DNA of 64,000 bases from Blautia_A aquisgranensis (lineage in GTDB: Bacteria; Bacillota; Clostridia; Lachnospirales; Lachnospiraceae). Of this stretch, positions 16,278 through 25,439 are shown piece after piece; position 1 is the first letter of the stretch, and every line of letters starts with the position of its first letter. The stretch covers positions 248,001-312,000 of the forward strand of contig NZ_JBBMEJ010000001.1 in the NCBI RefSeq assembly GCF_040096615.1, written 5' to 3'. Below the pieces are notes generated by a model. The model saw nothing but the letters and a program-made list of their open reading frames with translations, did not search any database and had not been told where the DNA came from. Made by a program: the position numbers and the translations under genes.

Positions 16278-17897
16278 TTAGTCGGGCAACTCTACCTTGC
16301 CGACAAAAGAGTAATAGATTTCGATTTCCTGTCTGCGGAGCTTCCCCCGGCGTTTCCCGTCAAGGGCTTCCGATTCGTGGATTACGATTTTCTCCACAAA
16401 CTCCCGTAACAGGGTAGGGGTGAGTTCCTCAAAGCTGGTGTACTTGCGTACCACTTTCATAAACTTCTCGGCGTTCGCCGTGGCTTCCAGCGTCTTTGAA
16501 AGCTCGCCCTGCAGAACGGCGGCACGTTCTTTCAGTTCCTTTTGCTCGGCTTCGTAGTCTGCCGAAAGCTCCGTGAAACGCTCGTCCGATATGCGCCCCG
16601 CCACGCTGTCCTCATACAGCCGCTTGAAGATAGCGGAGAGTTCCGCAATCCGCTTTTCTGCCGCTTCCAGCTCTTTCTTCTTGGCGGCGTTCCGGCGTTT
16701 GCTCCCGTCCTCGGTCTGCTCGGTCAACAGCTTCATGAACCGGGCTTCGTGCTTGGCGGCGTAGCTGGTGACTTTCCGTAGGTTCTCGGTCACTCCCTCG
16801 GTCAAGAGGTCGGTGCGGATAAAGTGCGCCGTACAGTCACGGGTGCGCTTCTTGTAGCTGCCGCATATGTAGCAGTCCTGCCTCCGCTTGTCCGTCTGAT
16901 ACCTCTGCTGGTACATGACGCTGCCGCAATCGGCACAGAACAGTATGCCGGAGAACAAGCCCACTTCATCATAGCGGTTGGGGCGTTTGCGCTGTTTGCG
17001 TAGCTCCTGCACACGCTCCCATGTGTCACGGTCAATGATTGGCTCGTGGTGGTTCTCAAAGATTACCTGCTTTTCTTCGGGATTCTCCTTGCTCTGCTTT
17101 ACCTTGTAGGACACTTTCTCGGTCTTGAAGTTCACAAGGCAGCCCGTGTATTCACGGTTTTCAAGGATATGCGCCACGGTGTTTGTCGCCCACTTGCACT
17201 CATAGCCGGGGTGGTAGCGGCGTGTGCTTCCTGTCCGGCGGTATTCCAGCGTTCCCGGCGTGGGTGTCTGCTGTTCCGTCAAGACACGGGCTATCTTGGT
17301 CGGTCCGTTCCCGGCAAGGCATAAGCTGTATATCTGCTTCACTACGGGGGCGGCTTCCCCGTCAATGATGAAATTTTCGTCCTCGTCCATGAGGTAGCCG
17401 TAAACAGGCTTGCTTGTGACAGGCTTCCCGCTCATGCCTTTTGACCTCTTGACCGCTCTGATTTTCTTGCTCGTATCCCTCACCAGCCATTCGTTAAAAA
17501 TGTTACGCAAGGGGGCAAAATCGTTGTCGCCCTGTGCGCTGTCAACGCCGTCATTGATTGCAATGAAACGGACGTTTTTCTGTGGGAAAATCATTTCCGT
17601 GTACATTCCCACTTGTAAGTAGTTTCGCCCTAACCGTGACATATCCTTTACGATAACCGTACCCACAAGCCCCGCTTCAATGTCGGCAAGCATGGACTGG
17701 AAGCCGGGTCTTTGGAAGTTCGCCCCGGAATAACCGTCGTCCGTGTACCATTTCAGATTGCCGAAGCCGTTCTGTTTGGCGTAGTTTTCAAGGATTCGCT
17801 TCTGGTTGCTTATGGAATTGCTCTCGCCTTGCAGCTCGTCCTCGTGGGATAACCTCGGATAAAGGGCGGTGATTTTTTGGGTGGTCTGTCTTAACAT
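16278..17897 (-). CDS. tnpX: Large serine recombinase (TnpX-like)
   Basis: The 539-residue protein has the resolvase catalytic domain (about 8-150; ALYPRLSHED with the nucleophilic Ser, and KDMSRLGRNYLQVG), the recombinase domain (about 165-280), a Cys4 zinc ribbon (FCADCGSVMY and CYICGSYKKRTRDC, about 330-370) and a C-terminal coiled coil. It should excise and insert the element by two-strand serine exchange. GGAGG lies 5 bases before the ATG at 17897. The usual LYCRLS motif reads LYPRLS here, leaving the Ser intact. It is distinct from the recombinase at 28,592. Confidence 0.9.
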   Translation of the reverse strand: MLRQTTQKITALYPRLSHEDELQGESNSISNQKRILENYAKQNGFGNLKWYTDDGYSGANFQRPGFQSMLADIEAGLVGTVIVKDMSRLGRNYLQVGMYTEMIFPQKNVRFIAINDGVDSAQGDNDFAPLRNIFNEWLVRDTSKKIRAVKRSKGMSGKPVTSKPVYGYLMDEDENFIIDGEAAPVVKQIYSLCLAGNGPTKIARVLTEQQTPTPGTLEYRRTGSTRRYHPGYECKWATNTVAHILENREYTGCLVNFKTEKVSYKVKQSKENPEEKQVIFENHHEPIIDRDTWERVQELRKQRKRPNRYDEVGLFSGILFCADCGSVMYQQRYQTDKRRQDCYICGSYKKRTRDCTAHFIRTDLLTEGVTENLRKVTSYAAKHEARFMKLLTEQTEDGSKRRNAAKKKELEAAEKRIAELSAIFKRLYEDSVAGRISDERFTELSADYEAEQKELKERAAVLQGELSKTLEATANAEKFMKVVRKYTSFEELTPTLLREFVEKIVIHESEALDGKRRGKLRRQEIEIYYSFVGKVELPD

Positions 17898-18030
17898 GGT
17901 TTCCTCCGTTTCCGACAGCCAGCCCACTATTCCGTATGTCTATTATACCATAGGGCGGGGCTGGCTGTACAGTCCTTTTTGCTACTTTATGGCACATAAT
18001 GTCGAATAAATTTCAGTAAGGAATGTCACT

Positions 18031-18228
18031 TTACATGGCATGGGCGGCAGTTCCCCCGGCTGCGCTTTCCGCTTCCAGCACTTTCATCATTTTGTCGGCG
18101 GCAGTGGCGGTGGTGTCCTGTTTGAAGTAGCCGGAAACCACAAGGACGGTGTTCCCCCGGCGTACCTCGGTCACGCAATCCGGGCGGCGGGCGGTAGTGG
18201 CGGTGCTTCTGTTGGGGGTGTCGGTCAT
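18031..18228 (-). CDS. tnpW: TnpW-family transposon-encoded protein
   Basis: The 65-residue protein contains CVTEVRRGNTVLVVSGYFK followed by TAADKMMKVLEAE, the short strand-strand-helix pattern of TnpW proteins of Tn4451-like elements. Function unknown. Its start overlaps the stop of the DnaC-like gene by four bases (ATGA), so it is translationally coupled. It immediately precedes the recombinase. Confidence 0.72.
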   Translation of the reverse strand: MTDTPNRSTATTARRPDCVTEVRRGNTVLVVSGYFKQDTTATAADKMMKVLEAESAAGGTAAHAM

Positions 18229-19070
18229 AGGCTCTCCTTTCTGTTCAGCAGCGTTTTAAGGCGTTCCATTTTCGCCTGTGCTTTGGCTTTTCTGAAATTT
18301 TCCCCGGTAATGCAGACGGGGCAGCACATTTCCGTAAGGCGGTCATAAATCCGGGCGTGGGCGGTGTCCTCCGGGTTCTGTAATTCTTCCAGCGTGAGGT
18401 TCGTTGTCACGATTAACGGCTTGCCGCTGCGGTATCGGCTGTCAACCACGTTATAGACTTGCTCTAAACCGTATTCCGTGCCACGCTCCATGCCGAAATC
18501 GTCAAGGATAAGCAGAGGGAAGCTGCAAAGACGGGATATGTATTCGTTCCTGTCTTTGTAGTTGGCGGCAAGGTCATTGAGGATAAGGGCAAAATTCGTC
18601 ATGCACACGGAAATCTCACGCTCCATAAGGGCGTTAGCGATACACCCGGCAAAATAGCTTTTGCCTGTGCCGACACTCCCCCATAAAATCAATCCGTGGT
18701 TTTCCGCTTTCATCAGTTCCCAACACTCCACATATTCACGGGCATAGTCCATTTGCGGGCATTTCCCGTTGTCGTTCTCAAACGTCCATTCCCTCATAGC
18801 CGGGTCGGTGAAGCCCTTTCTTTTCAGCCGTTCCACTTCCTCCCGGTGTTTCTGTTCTCGGTCTGCGGCTTCCCGTTCCTCCCGCTGTTTCCGCTGGCAG
18901 TCACATTCTTTGGGGTGTCGGTCACGTCCGAAAAGTGTCTTTCCCTCTGCAAAATAGGCTTCTTTGGGCTGGCGGCAGCTCCCGCAATACAAAAGCCCGT
19001 CCTCGCCCGTGTAATCCTCCGGCTCTGCTTCTGTGGCAAGCCGGAAAATAGCGTTATCGTAATCACACAT
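18225..19070 (-). CDS. DnaC/IstB-like helicase-loader ATPase
   Basis: The 281-residue protein starts with a small Cys-pair region (YCGSCRQPKEAYF, and CDCQ) and has an AAA+ ATPase with Walker A LWGSVGTGKSYFAG near 135 and Walker B LLILDDFGMERGTEY near 190. It resembles DnaC and DnaI helicase loaders of phages and mobile elements. With the DnaD-like protein upstream it probably recruits the host replicative helicase to the element. GGAGG precedes the ATG. Confidence 0.85.
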   Translation of the reverse strand: MCDYDNAIFRLATEAEPEDYTGEDGLLYCGSCRQPKEAYFAEGKTLFGRDRHPKECDCQRKQREEREAADREQKHREEVERLKRKGFTDPAMREWTFENDNGKCPQMDYAREYVECWELMKAENHGLILWGSVGTGKSYFAGCIANALMEREISVCMTNFALILNDLAANYKDRNEYISRLCSFPLLILDDFGMERGTEYGLEQVYNVVDSRYRSGKPLIVTTNLTLEELQNPEDTAHARIYDRLTEMCCPVCITGENFRKAKAQAKMERLKTLLNRKESL

Positions 19071-19133
19071 AAAATCGTTCCTCCTTGTTCATGGTCTTTC
19101 ACGCCCTGTTTACGGGGCGTTGTGTCTATGCTG

Positions 19134-19874
19134 TCAAAGGCTCTCGCCCTCTTTGTAGGAATAATCGGGGATTCCCTTTTTTGGCTTCCCCTTTGCCCTG
19201 TCATCAGCCGCCCAACGCCGGATAGTGGCGGCATGGTTCTTGTATTTCTTCCCGCTGGAAGCGATATAGCCGGATAGACGGTCTATGTAATATTCCCATT
19301 TGCCGGGAAGTTCCTCTTGCAGCTCCGCAAGCTCTTTTTTTGACAGGAATACATTTTCATATCTGCCAAAAGGGGCGGGGGCTGTCTGTCCTGTCTTTAT
19401 CTCTCCCTCTCTCTTTATCTCTAACTCTATATCTATCTCTTTCTCTATCTCTATCTCTGGTGGACGTTTGTCCGCCACGGCTTCCGGCAATGCCTTTTGC
19501 TCCTGCAAAGCCCGCCTTGCCCGGCGTTTGCGCTCCCCCTCGGTAGAGGACTGACCGATTAAGAGTTCAATGTTGCTCATGTATAAAGCTCCGTTCTGCA
19601 ACGGTTCTACAAGCCCCATTTTCATAAAAATCTGCAAAGCCCTCTCCACTGTGCCGACTTGCTGGCGGGTGATTGTGGCTATCATCTGTGCGGTGTAGGG
19701 GATATTCTCGGCAAGCTGGAGCTTTCCCCCGTTTTTCAGCGATTTTAGGTACAGCTTCAAGAGAATGTTTGAGTAGAGCATACCGTCCTGCATACTTTCC
19801 AGCAGCACGATAGCGTCCTCGTCAAAATAGCTCTCTTTCAGCTTTAGGTAGTAATATTTGCGGTTGTCTGCCAT
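19134..19874 (-). CDS. DnaD-like replisome organizer protein
   Basis: The 246-residue protein begins MADNRKYYYLKLKESYFDED, the phage replisome organizer N-terminal domain (about 1-115). It continues with an unusual Ile/Glu-rich linker (about 145-165, encoded by a TC-rich tract at 19,398-19,460) and a C-terminal region ending SYKEGESL. It should bind element DNA and cooperate with the DnaC-like protein directly downstream. GGAGG lies 6 bases before the ATG. Confidence 0.8.
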   Translation of the reverse strand: MADNRKYYYLKLKESYFDEDAIVLLESMQDGMLYSNILLKLYLKSLKNGGKLQLAENIPYTAQMIATITRQQVGTVERALQIFMKMGLVEPLQNGALYMSNIELLIGQSSTEGERKRRARRALQEQKALPEAVADKRPPEIEIEKEIDIELEIKREGEIKTGQTAPAPFGRYENVFLSKKELAELQEELPGKWEYYIDRLSGYIASSGKKYKNHAATIRRWAADDRAKGKPKKGIPDYSYKEGESL

Positions 19875-19986
19875 CCGTTCCTCCTATGGTCTGTTTTGGG
19901 CTTCTGTTACGCTTTAGGACGCCGTTTTGAGGGGTAAAGGATATAAATATCGCCTACCCGTTGAGGGCGGTCTGAAAAGCCTTGAT

Positions 19987-20373
19987 TTACGGGGGCTTTC
20001 CAGTTCCTAAAGCGTGACATAGTAGCCTTTGTTTCCGCTTGCGCTGTGCGGCTCTGATTCTTTTCATGCGTCCGGCGCAATCCGGGCAGTATTTCCCCCG
20101 GTTTGACTTGGGGAGAAAATACCCGCCGCACTCGGTACAGCGTTTCCTGTCTGCCCGATGTAAAAGGGCGGCTTCCAGCTTCCCGTCCAGCGGCAGCACG
20201 GCGGCAATGAACCAGCGGCACAAGAGGGAATAGCTGATACTCTGCACACACACGCAAGGCTCGCCGTTATCCAGAGCAATACAATTCCCGTTGTCATAGT
20301 TACAGCACTCATGCACAAGCCGACACGCCGCCCGGTACTGGCGGTAGTCCATGTAAGGGCGTTTACCGTTCAT
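19987..20373 (-). CDS. Cysteine-rich zinc-finger-like mobilization region protein
   Basis: The 128-residue protein has ACRLVHECCNYDNGNCIAL, a Cys-rich N-terminus, and a rubredoxin-like pair CTECGGYFLPKSNRGKYCPDC near 90-110, followed by a basic tail. It resembles the cysteine-rich VLIG-type or DUF6076-tail proteins found downstream of relaxases in these elements; a precise family is not assigned. The ATG at 20373 is preferred because AAAGGGG is upstream, and it overlaps the relaxase end by 11 bases. Confidence 0.65.
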   Translation of the reverse strand: MNGKRPYMDYRQYRAACRLVHECCNYDNGNCIALDNGEPCVCVQSISYSLLCRWFIAAVLPLDGKLEAALLHRADRKRCTECGGYFLPKSNRGKYCPDCAGRMKRIRAAQRKRKQRLLCHALGTGKPP

Positions 20374-21994
20374 TCTCCCGCCCCTTTCCCCGTTCCGGCT
20401 CACGGCACAAGATTTGGTCTATGTTGCTCTTTATAGTCTGCAATTCCCGGACGCTCTCTTTCTTCTCCCGGTATTCGTTGTAAAGCGTGTTCTTCTCCCT
20501 TGTAAGCTGCTCAATCTCTGCTTGTAATGTCTTGGACGCTGGCAGCTTGGAGATTCCCTGTGCCTTGAAATACCGGGCGGCAGATTCGGAAATGATAAAC
20601 TCGCTTTCGTGCTGCTCCCGGTAGGCTCTCCGGGCTTTCTCCGTTTTCTGCGCCCGCAGTCCGTCACGGGCTGGCTTGGTCTTGATGTACGCTAATAGCT
20701 GTTTCTGCAAGTCCTTTTTCTCCCGCAAGGTGTTTTCCACGGCTTTCAGTTTCCCGGTCACTTCATGCAGCCCGGCACTGGCGGCGGCAAGGGCGGCTTC
20801 CAGTTCTTCCGGGGAAGAAAAGCCGGATTCCTCGTAAATGCTCATGGTCGCCGCCATTTGCTTCAGATTGTGCAAAGTCGCCCACTTCTCGTAGCCTTTC
20901 CCCTTGCCCTCGGCTCTCTTGGCGGCTATGTCTACCATGCGTTGTACTCCGTCATTCTTCGGGGTGTTTATGGCGGCTTTATTACGCTGTAAGCGGTCTT
21001 TTATGCTCCGGGGGGATTCCTGTTTGGGTGTGGGCTTTTCGGCGGCTCTGGCGGCGTTCTGTGCGTTTAGGGTGAGTGCTTCCAGTACGGCGGCACGGTC
21101 AAAATCATCACCCAATTTCCGGGCGGTGATTGGCTTCGTCCTGTCCGGCGTGAGATACGATAACCTCCCCCGGCTCTCCTTGACGGTCACGCCCTGTTGT
21201 AACAGCTTCCCGGAGAAGTCCTCAAAAGAAGTAGCAGAGGACAGGGCGGTGCGGATCGTGCGCCGCAGCTTCTCCTTGTCCGTTTCAAATTTCGTAAGTT
21301 TGGGCGGCTCTCCTTTGGCGGCAAGGGAAGCGTTCTCTTTATCCAGTGCGGCTTGTCCTTTCCGCTTCGCCCAATACTCACGCTCGGTGACACGGTTCTT
21401 GCTCCCGTTCAGCAGGTCAATCTGATAGAGGTTTTCCCGGTGGCACATTTCCATGATTTCCGCTTTGAAATATTCCATAGCACTGTCCGTACAGCGGTGC
21501 TTGCAGCCCTCCCTTGTGTCCGCTGGTCTTTCCATGTAGGGCAATAGCGGCACTTCGGCAATCCGCAAAGAATTGATTACGATATGCACATGGATATTGC
21601 CGCTGTGGTTATGCCCGTCCGGGTGGGTGCATACAAGGGCTTGGTGTCCGGGGAAATGCTCTTTACAAAACTGCTCGCCCAACTGTTGCGCCCGGTCTAC
21701 GGTCAAGCCGTTGTCCTGTGCGTCACGGGGGTCAAAACTGATAATGTAATGGTGGCTCTTTACGTCCTCCCGTTTTTGGTTTTTGCCGTATTTCAGATTG
21801 GAGCGCATACACGCTATGGCGAAATCTTCCCCGCCGCAATTAAGGGAAGATATGCGGTAATCATCACGGGGGAGAAGCCGCCCATTTTTATCAAGCGTAG
21901 GCTTCATGGTAAACTCGTCATGCTCAAAGGTTAGGTACTGCTCGGCAGCTCCATAGTCGGCATTTTTAGAGCTGATATGTTTGAATGTTGCCAA
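20363..21994 (-). CDS. Relaxase/mobilization nuclease (MobP-type)
   Basis: This protein of about 543 residues has the relaxase domain: ATFKHISSKNADYGAAEQYL at the start and the three-His motif HNHSGNIHVHIVINS near residue 130-145. The C-terminal half is charged and coiled coil with several Arg/Lys-rich blocks. It nicks at oriT and pilots the strand through a helper's coupling protein. The likely start is TTG at 21994 (giving MATFKH), preceded by TAGGTGAAG; a GTG lies nine bases upstream. It overlaps the MobC end. Confidence 0.85.
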   Translation of the reverse strand: MATFKHISSKNADYGAAEQYLTFEHDEFTMKPTLDKNGRLLPRDDYRISSLNCGGEDFAIACMRSNLKYGKNQKREDVKSHHYIISFDPRDAQDNGLTVDRAQQLGEQFCKEHFPGHQALVCTHPDGHNHSGNIHVHIVINSLRIAEVPLLPYMERPADTREGCKHRCTDSAMEYFKAEIMEMCHRENLYQIDLLNGSKNRVTEREYWAKRKGQAALDKENASLAAKGEPPKLTKFETDKEKLRRTIRTALSSATSFEDFSGKLLQQGVTVKESRGRLSYLTPDRTKPITARKLGDDFDRAAVLEALTLNAQNAARAAEKPTPKQESPRSIKDRLQRNKAAINTPKNDGVQRMVDIAAKRAEGKGKGYEKWATLHNLKQMAATMSIYEESGFSSPEELEAALAAASAGLHEVTGKLKAVENTLREKKDLQKQLLAYIKTKPARDGLRAQKTEKARRAYREQHESEFIISESAARYFKAQGISKLPASKTLQAEIEQLTREKNTLYNEYREKKESVRELQTIKSNIDQILCREPERGKGRENER

Positions 21995-22361
21995 CGGCTT
22001 CACCTACTTTCTGCAAGACTTCAAACTTCAAGGCGGCAAGCTCGGAGAGGGCAGCTCTCACTTCTTGGGAGAGGGCGTTATAAGGTGCGCCGTACTCGTT
22101 CAGACAGCGGGCAATCTGATTTAAGTTGCCGCCGATTTTTCCATACTCGGCGGTTAGCTTCCCAACGGCAGAGAGCAATTCATCATTGACCGGGGAAACG
22201 GTGATAACCGGGCGTATGCTTGACTTAATGAGGGCTTGCCGGATAAACTCGGCTTGGCTCATTTTACAGAGGGTGACACGCTCGGAAAACTCGGCGTATT
22301 CTTCCTCGGTCAAGCGTGTCTTGATTACCCGGTGGCGGTGGGGCGTATTGTATTTTTTCAT
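21966..22361 (-). CDS. mobC: MobC-like relaxosome protein
   Basis: The 131-residue basic protein MKKYNTPHRHRVIKTRLTEE has a ribbon-helix-helix-like N-terminal part (about 10-50) and a helical C-terminus with LTAEYGKIGGNLNQIARCLN, the MobC signature. It binds near oriT and helps the relaxase open the strands. AAAGGAGG lies before the ATG at 22361. Overlapped with the downstream relaxase start, so co-translated. Confidence 0.85.
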   Translation of the reverse strand: MKKYNTPHRHRVIKTRLTEEEYAEFSERVTLCKMSQAEFIRQALIKSSIRPVITVSPVNDELLSAVGKLTAEYGKIGGNLNQIARCLNEYGAPYNALSQEVRAALSELAALKFEVLQKVGEAVGNIQTYQL

Positions 22362-22379
22362 GGCTGTGAACCTCCTTTC

Positions 22380-22560
22380 ATGGGTGGATTTTTTCAAGCG
22401 GCGTAAGCCGCAAAAAGGCGGGCTTGGGGTGGCAACCCCAACAAGATTCCCGCAGGACAAAATGAGCGATTAGCGAAATTTGGTACTGTGGTAGAATCTT
22501 GCTCTAAAAAAGTGACGGATTCCGCTGTGTAGGCTTTTGCTGATACTCTCGACGGAGAGG
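22380..22560. other. Candidate origin of transfer upstream of mobC
   Basis: Just upstream of mobC there are short inverted repeats GGCG-TAA-GCCG-like at about 22,397 and CTTGGGGT/ACCCCAA at about 22,428-22,443, then an unrepeated AT-containing stretch to 22,510. oriT sites usually lie beside mobC, so this is the best place for it. The nick sequence itself was not recognised. The rest of 22,561-22,760 holds no gene; it marks the drop from GC-rich module to AT-rich cargo. Confidence 0.4.
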
Positions 22561-22760
22561 GCGGGGCTTCTGCCAACTTTGCGGCAATATTTTTCCCGTC
22601 ATTATTACTACGCACTGGAAGAAAAATATGGCAAAGTCCCCCGGAAAATCTTTTCGTGTTTTCGTAACAGTATTTGACAAAAACGGGCGCAAAAAAACAG
22701 GAAACCTTTTTCTGATTTCCTGTTTACTGACTGCCTAAAATGGCGGCGGTTATTCGGTTG

Positions 22761-23180
22761 TCATTCCCCGGAAGCAAACTTGTAGCCTATGCCTAAAACG
22801 GTCTTTATGTAGGTGGGGTTTTTGCTGTCCGGCTCTATCTTTTTCCGTAGGTTGTAAATCACGTTGACAACGCTTGAATGGCAGCTATCGCTATCCATGT
22901 TCCAAACGGCTTCAAAAATCTGTTCTTGTGTGAGGACATTGCCGGGATTGGAAGCAAGGAATACAAGGGTACTGTATTCAAGGCGGGTAAGGTTTATTTC
23001 CTCCCCGTCCCTAAATACCCGGCGTTGGTGCTGCCTTATTTCCAGTCCCGGAAAAAAGAGTGTAGGAAAAACACCAAAAGACATGGTTTCCATTTTAGCT
23101 TGATTGGCAGTTATTAACGATATAATTTGTTCATATAAGTTGTTCTGATTATCTGTCCGAATTATTATTAATTTATCCAT
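22761..23180 (-). CDS. Winged-helix (OmpR/PhoB-type) transcription regulator without receiver
   Basis: The 139-residue protein has a short N-terminal segment that does not look like a receiver domain and a C-terminal OmpR-type winged helix (about 50-137; LTRLEYSTLVFLASNPGNVL, then VVNVIYNLRKKIEP and TVLGIGYKF). It cannot be phosphorylated in the classic way. It follows the HelD gene by 13 bases and probably controls that operon. No strong ribosome site precedes the ATG at 23180, so translation may be coupled. Confidence 0.82.
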   Translation of the reverse strand: MDKLIIIRTDNQNNLYEQIISLITANQAKMETMSFGVFPTLFFPGLEIRQHQRRVFRDGEEINLTRLEYSTLVFLASNPGNVLTQEQIFEAVWNMDSDSCHSSVVNVIYNLRKKIEPDSKNPTYIKTVLGIGYKFASGE

Positions 23181-23193
23181 GTGTTTTCATGAC

Positions 23194-25395
23194 CTATTCT
23201 GTCTGCTCTGGTTTTGTATGTTTAGAAGTTGCATATAGCAATGGGCTAACTTCTTTTTCACAAAATAAGCTAAGCCTATGGAGTGCTCTAGTACAGGCAA
23301 CATATAAGAGATTTTTATCATCATCATCATAGTAGTTTTGATTGTCTGCATCACATATTAAGACAGCATCAAATTCCAACCCCTTTGACATATATACTGG
23401 TATAATAAATACACCTTGTAACTCTGCTGCACTTCCATTTTTGATTATTTGTATATCTAGTTTGTGCTTTAATTTGTTAAACAAGCAGATCGAATTATTT
23501 TCAGTTTTACAAATTAATCCTATTGACTGTAATCCTTTTTCCTGGCATGATTTTACCTCTTCAACAATCTTGTCAATAAAGACTTCGGAATTATCCGCAA
23601 TAAATACTTCCGGGCTATCCCCTTTCCGATTAAAACTTTTTATCTGTGGACTTTGTTCTATGAATTTTAAGCTAAAATTTAATATCTCATTCGTGCAACG
23701 GAAACTTTTGTCTAACACGATAAGAGAAGATTTTTTCTTATTCAGTATTTTATGAATTTCTTCATAGAAAGATATATCCTCTTTTTTGGCAAGGGTTTGT
23801 TTCATATCCCCTAAGATTGTAAATTTAGCATTTGGAAATAATAAGCCGAATATTTCATATTGAAGCGGGTAATAGTCTTGAGCTTCATCAATGACAACCT
23901 GCTTGATATTTTTATATTCATTCGTTCCGTATATTTTTAAATATAAATAAAGCATTGCTATTGCGTCATCATAGTATATACAGCCTGCTTCCAGATTTTC
24001 TTTCGTATATTCCCGGATTTCCTTTATGCTCTCTGAGGAATTATTATTATGCAATAAACTGAAAAAATAGGATTCATTGCTAAATAATATTTTATACAAC
24101 TCAAATATATCAATTTTTATAAAATTTTGTATTTCCTGCTTTACTAAATTTTTTTCTGCTTTATGTCCCCGTCCCTTTCCTGTTCCAAATATTAGTTCTA
24201 AAATATAATCTTCTAATTGCGCTAACTTTATGCCTAATGGAGTTTCTGTTCTTCCCAATACCTTATCCTGTAAAGTCTGCCTGCTTACAACACATGTTCC
24301 CTCATAATAAACATCATCAAATTCTATCCATTGACATGGAATATCATAAATAAATTTGTCTAATATTTCCCCAAAAAGTTTTGACGTTTTAAACTCGATA
24401 CTGTCTTTATAAAGTTTTTTGTATTGTGAGGGAGCAATTATTTTTTCTAAAAAATCATTCTTGGACTGAATTTTCCTGCCTTTTAACAGCATATTTAGAA
24501 TATCCTCAAATACAACGGAGATAACATTATCTTCTCCCAATTCGGGCAACACATTAGAAATATATTGCTCAAATATAGCATTAGGGGAAATAATTATAAT
24601 ATTATTTGCGGACAACTTTGTCTGTAATCCTTGATACATAAGATAAGCTGCCCGATGAAGGGCAATGGAAGTTTTACCGCTTCCTGCTACGCCCTGCACC
24701 ATTAACAGGTCATTTTCCATATCTCTGATAACAGCGTCCTGTTCTTGTTGTATTGTTTCAACTATCGCTTTCATTTTGGCGGTGGTATTCTGTGATAATA
24801 GTTGTCTTAAAAATTCATCAACAATCTGCACATCTGTATCAAAAAAATATTTTAACGCTCCATTCTTGATTTCATACTGACGTTTTAATTTGAGTTCACC
24901 TGTTACCCGCCCGCATGGAGCGTCATAAAATGCTTCTCCTTTCATAAAGCGGTAAAAAATACTTGCAATCGGTGACCGCCAATCATAAACATACATCTCC
25001 TGATAACTGTTTTTCCGTAGAGAGGAACGTCCGATATATATTTTTTCAAATTCTTCCTCATCATCAAATTTAAAATCAATACGGGCAAAATATGGTGATT
25101 TTGTCATGTTTTCCAGTAAAAGTATTTTGTGTTCTTCTTCTTCATAATCTACAATTTTATCTATAACAGGGTTCATATATTGACTTAACTCAACAAGTGC
25201 CTCAAATCCGTCCGAAGTGTATAGATTTGTAACTCCATGTGCTGCGTTTTCACGAACTTCTTTTTTTACTTCAATAATTTGTGATTTCTTTTTTTCTGCT
25301 GCTTCTTTTGCTTGTTTTAATTGTTCCTCGGCTAAAGATATAGTTTGCTTTAATCTTATTTCTTCGTACTCTCTTTCTAACTGATTATTTCCCAT
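23194..25395 (-). CDS. helD: HelD-like RNA polymerase recycling helicase (UvrD/Rep superfamily)
   Basis: This 733-residue SF1 ATPase starts with a long coiled coil (about 1-60), as in HelD. It has Walker A VQGVAGSGKTSIALHRAAYL near 230, a Walker B-type VIDEAQDYYPLQYEIFG near 500, TILGDMKQTL near 530, and terminal YMSKGLEFDAVLICDADNQ and VACTRALHRLSLF motifs. HelD removes stalled RNA polymerase from DNA, and some relatives displace rifamycins. AAGGAGG precedes the ATG at 25395. On a mobile element it may protect against polymerase-targeting drugs; that is inference. Confidence 0.85.
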   Translation of the reverse strand: MGNNQLEREYEEIRLKQTISLAEEQLKQAKEAAEKKKSQIIEVKKEVRENAAHGVTNLYTSDGFEALVELSQYMNPVIDKIVDYEEEEHKILLLENMTKSPYFARIDFKFDDEEEFEKIYIGRSSLRKNSYQEMYVYDWRSPIASIFYRFMKGEAFYDAPCGRVTGELKLKRQYEIKNGALKYFFDTDVQIVDEFLRQLLSQNTTAKMKAIVETIQQEQDAVIRDMENDLLMVQGVAGSGKTSIALHRAAYLMYQGLQTKLSANNIIIISPNAIFEQYISNVLPELGEDNVISVVFEDILNMLLKGRKIQSKNDFLEKIIAPSQYKKLYKDSIEFKTSKLFGEILDKFIYDIPCQWIEFDDVYYEGTCVVSRQTLQDKVLGRTETPLGIKLAQLEDYILELIFGTGKGRGHKAEKNLVKQEIQNFIKIDIFELYKILFSNESYFFSLLHNNNSSESIKEIREYTKENLEAGCIYYDDAIAMLYLYLKIYGTNEYKNIKQVVIDEAQDYYPLQYEIFGLLFPNAKFTILGDMKQTLAKKEDISFYEEIHKILNKKKSSLIVLDKSFRCTNEILNFSLKFIEQSPQIKSFNRKGDSPEVFIADNSEVFIDKIVEEVKSCQEKGLQSIGLICKTENNSICLFNKLKHKLDIQIIKNGSAAELQGVFIIPVYMSKGLEFDAVLICDADNQNYYDDDDKNLLYVACTRALHRLSLFCEKEVSPLLYATSKHTKPEQTE

Positions 25396-25439
25396 AAAAA
25401 ATACCCTCCTTGATAAAAACAACAGAAAATTTCTCACTG

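Noticed and set aside
22864..23103. Plus-strand frame opposite the winged-helix regulator
   Set aside because: It is the complement of a well-supported winged-helix gene, has no ribosome site and shows no recognisable family.
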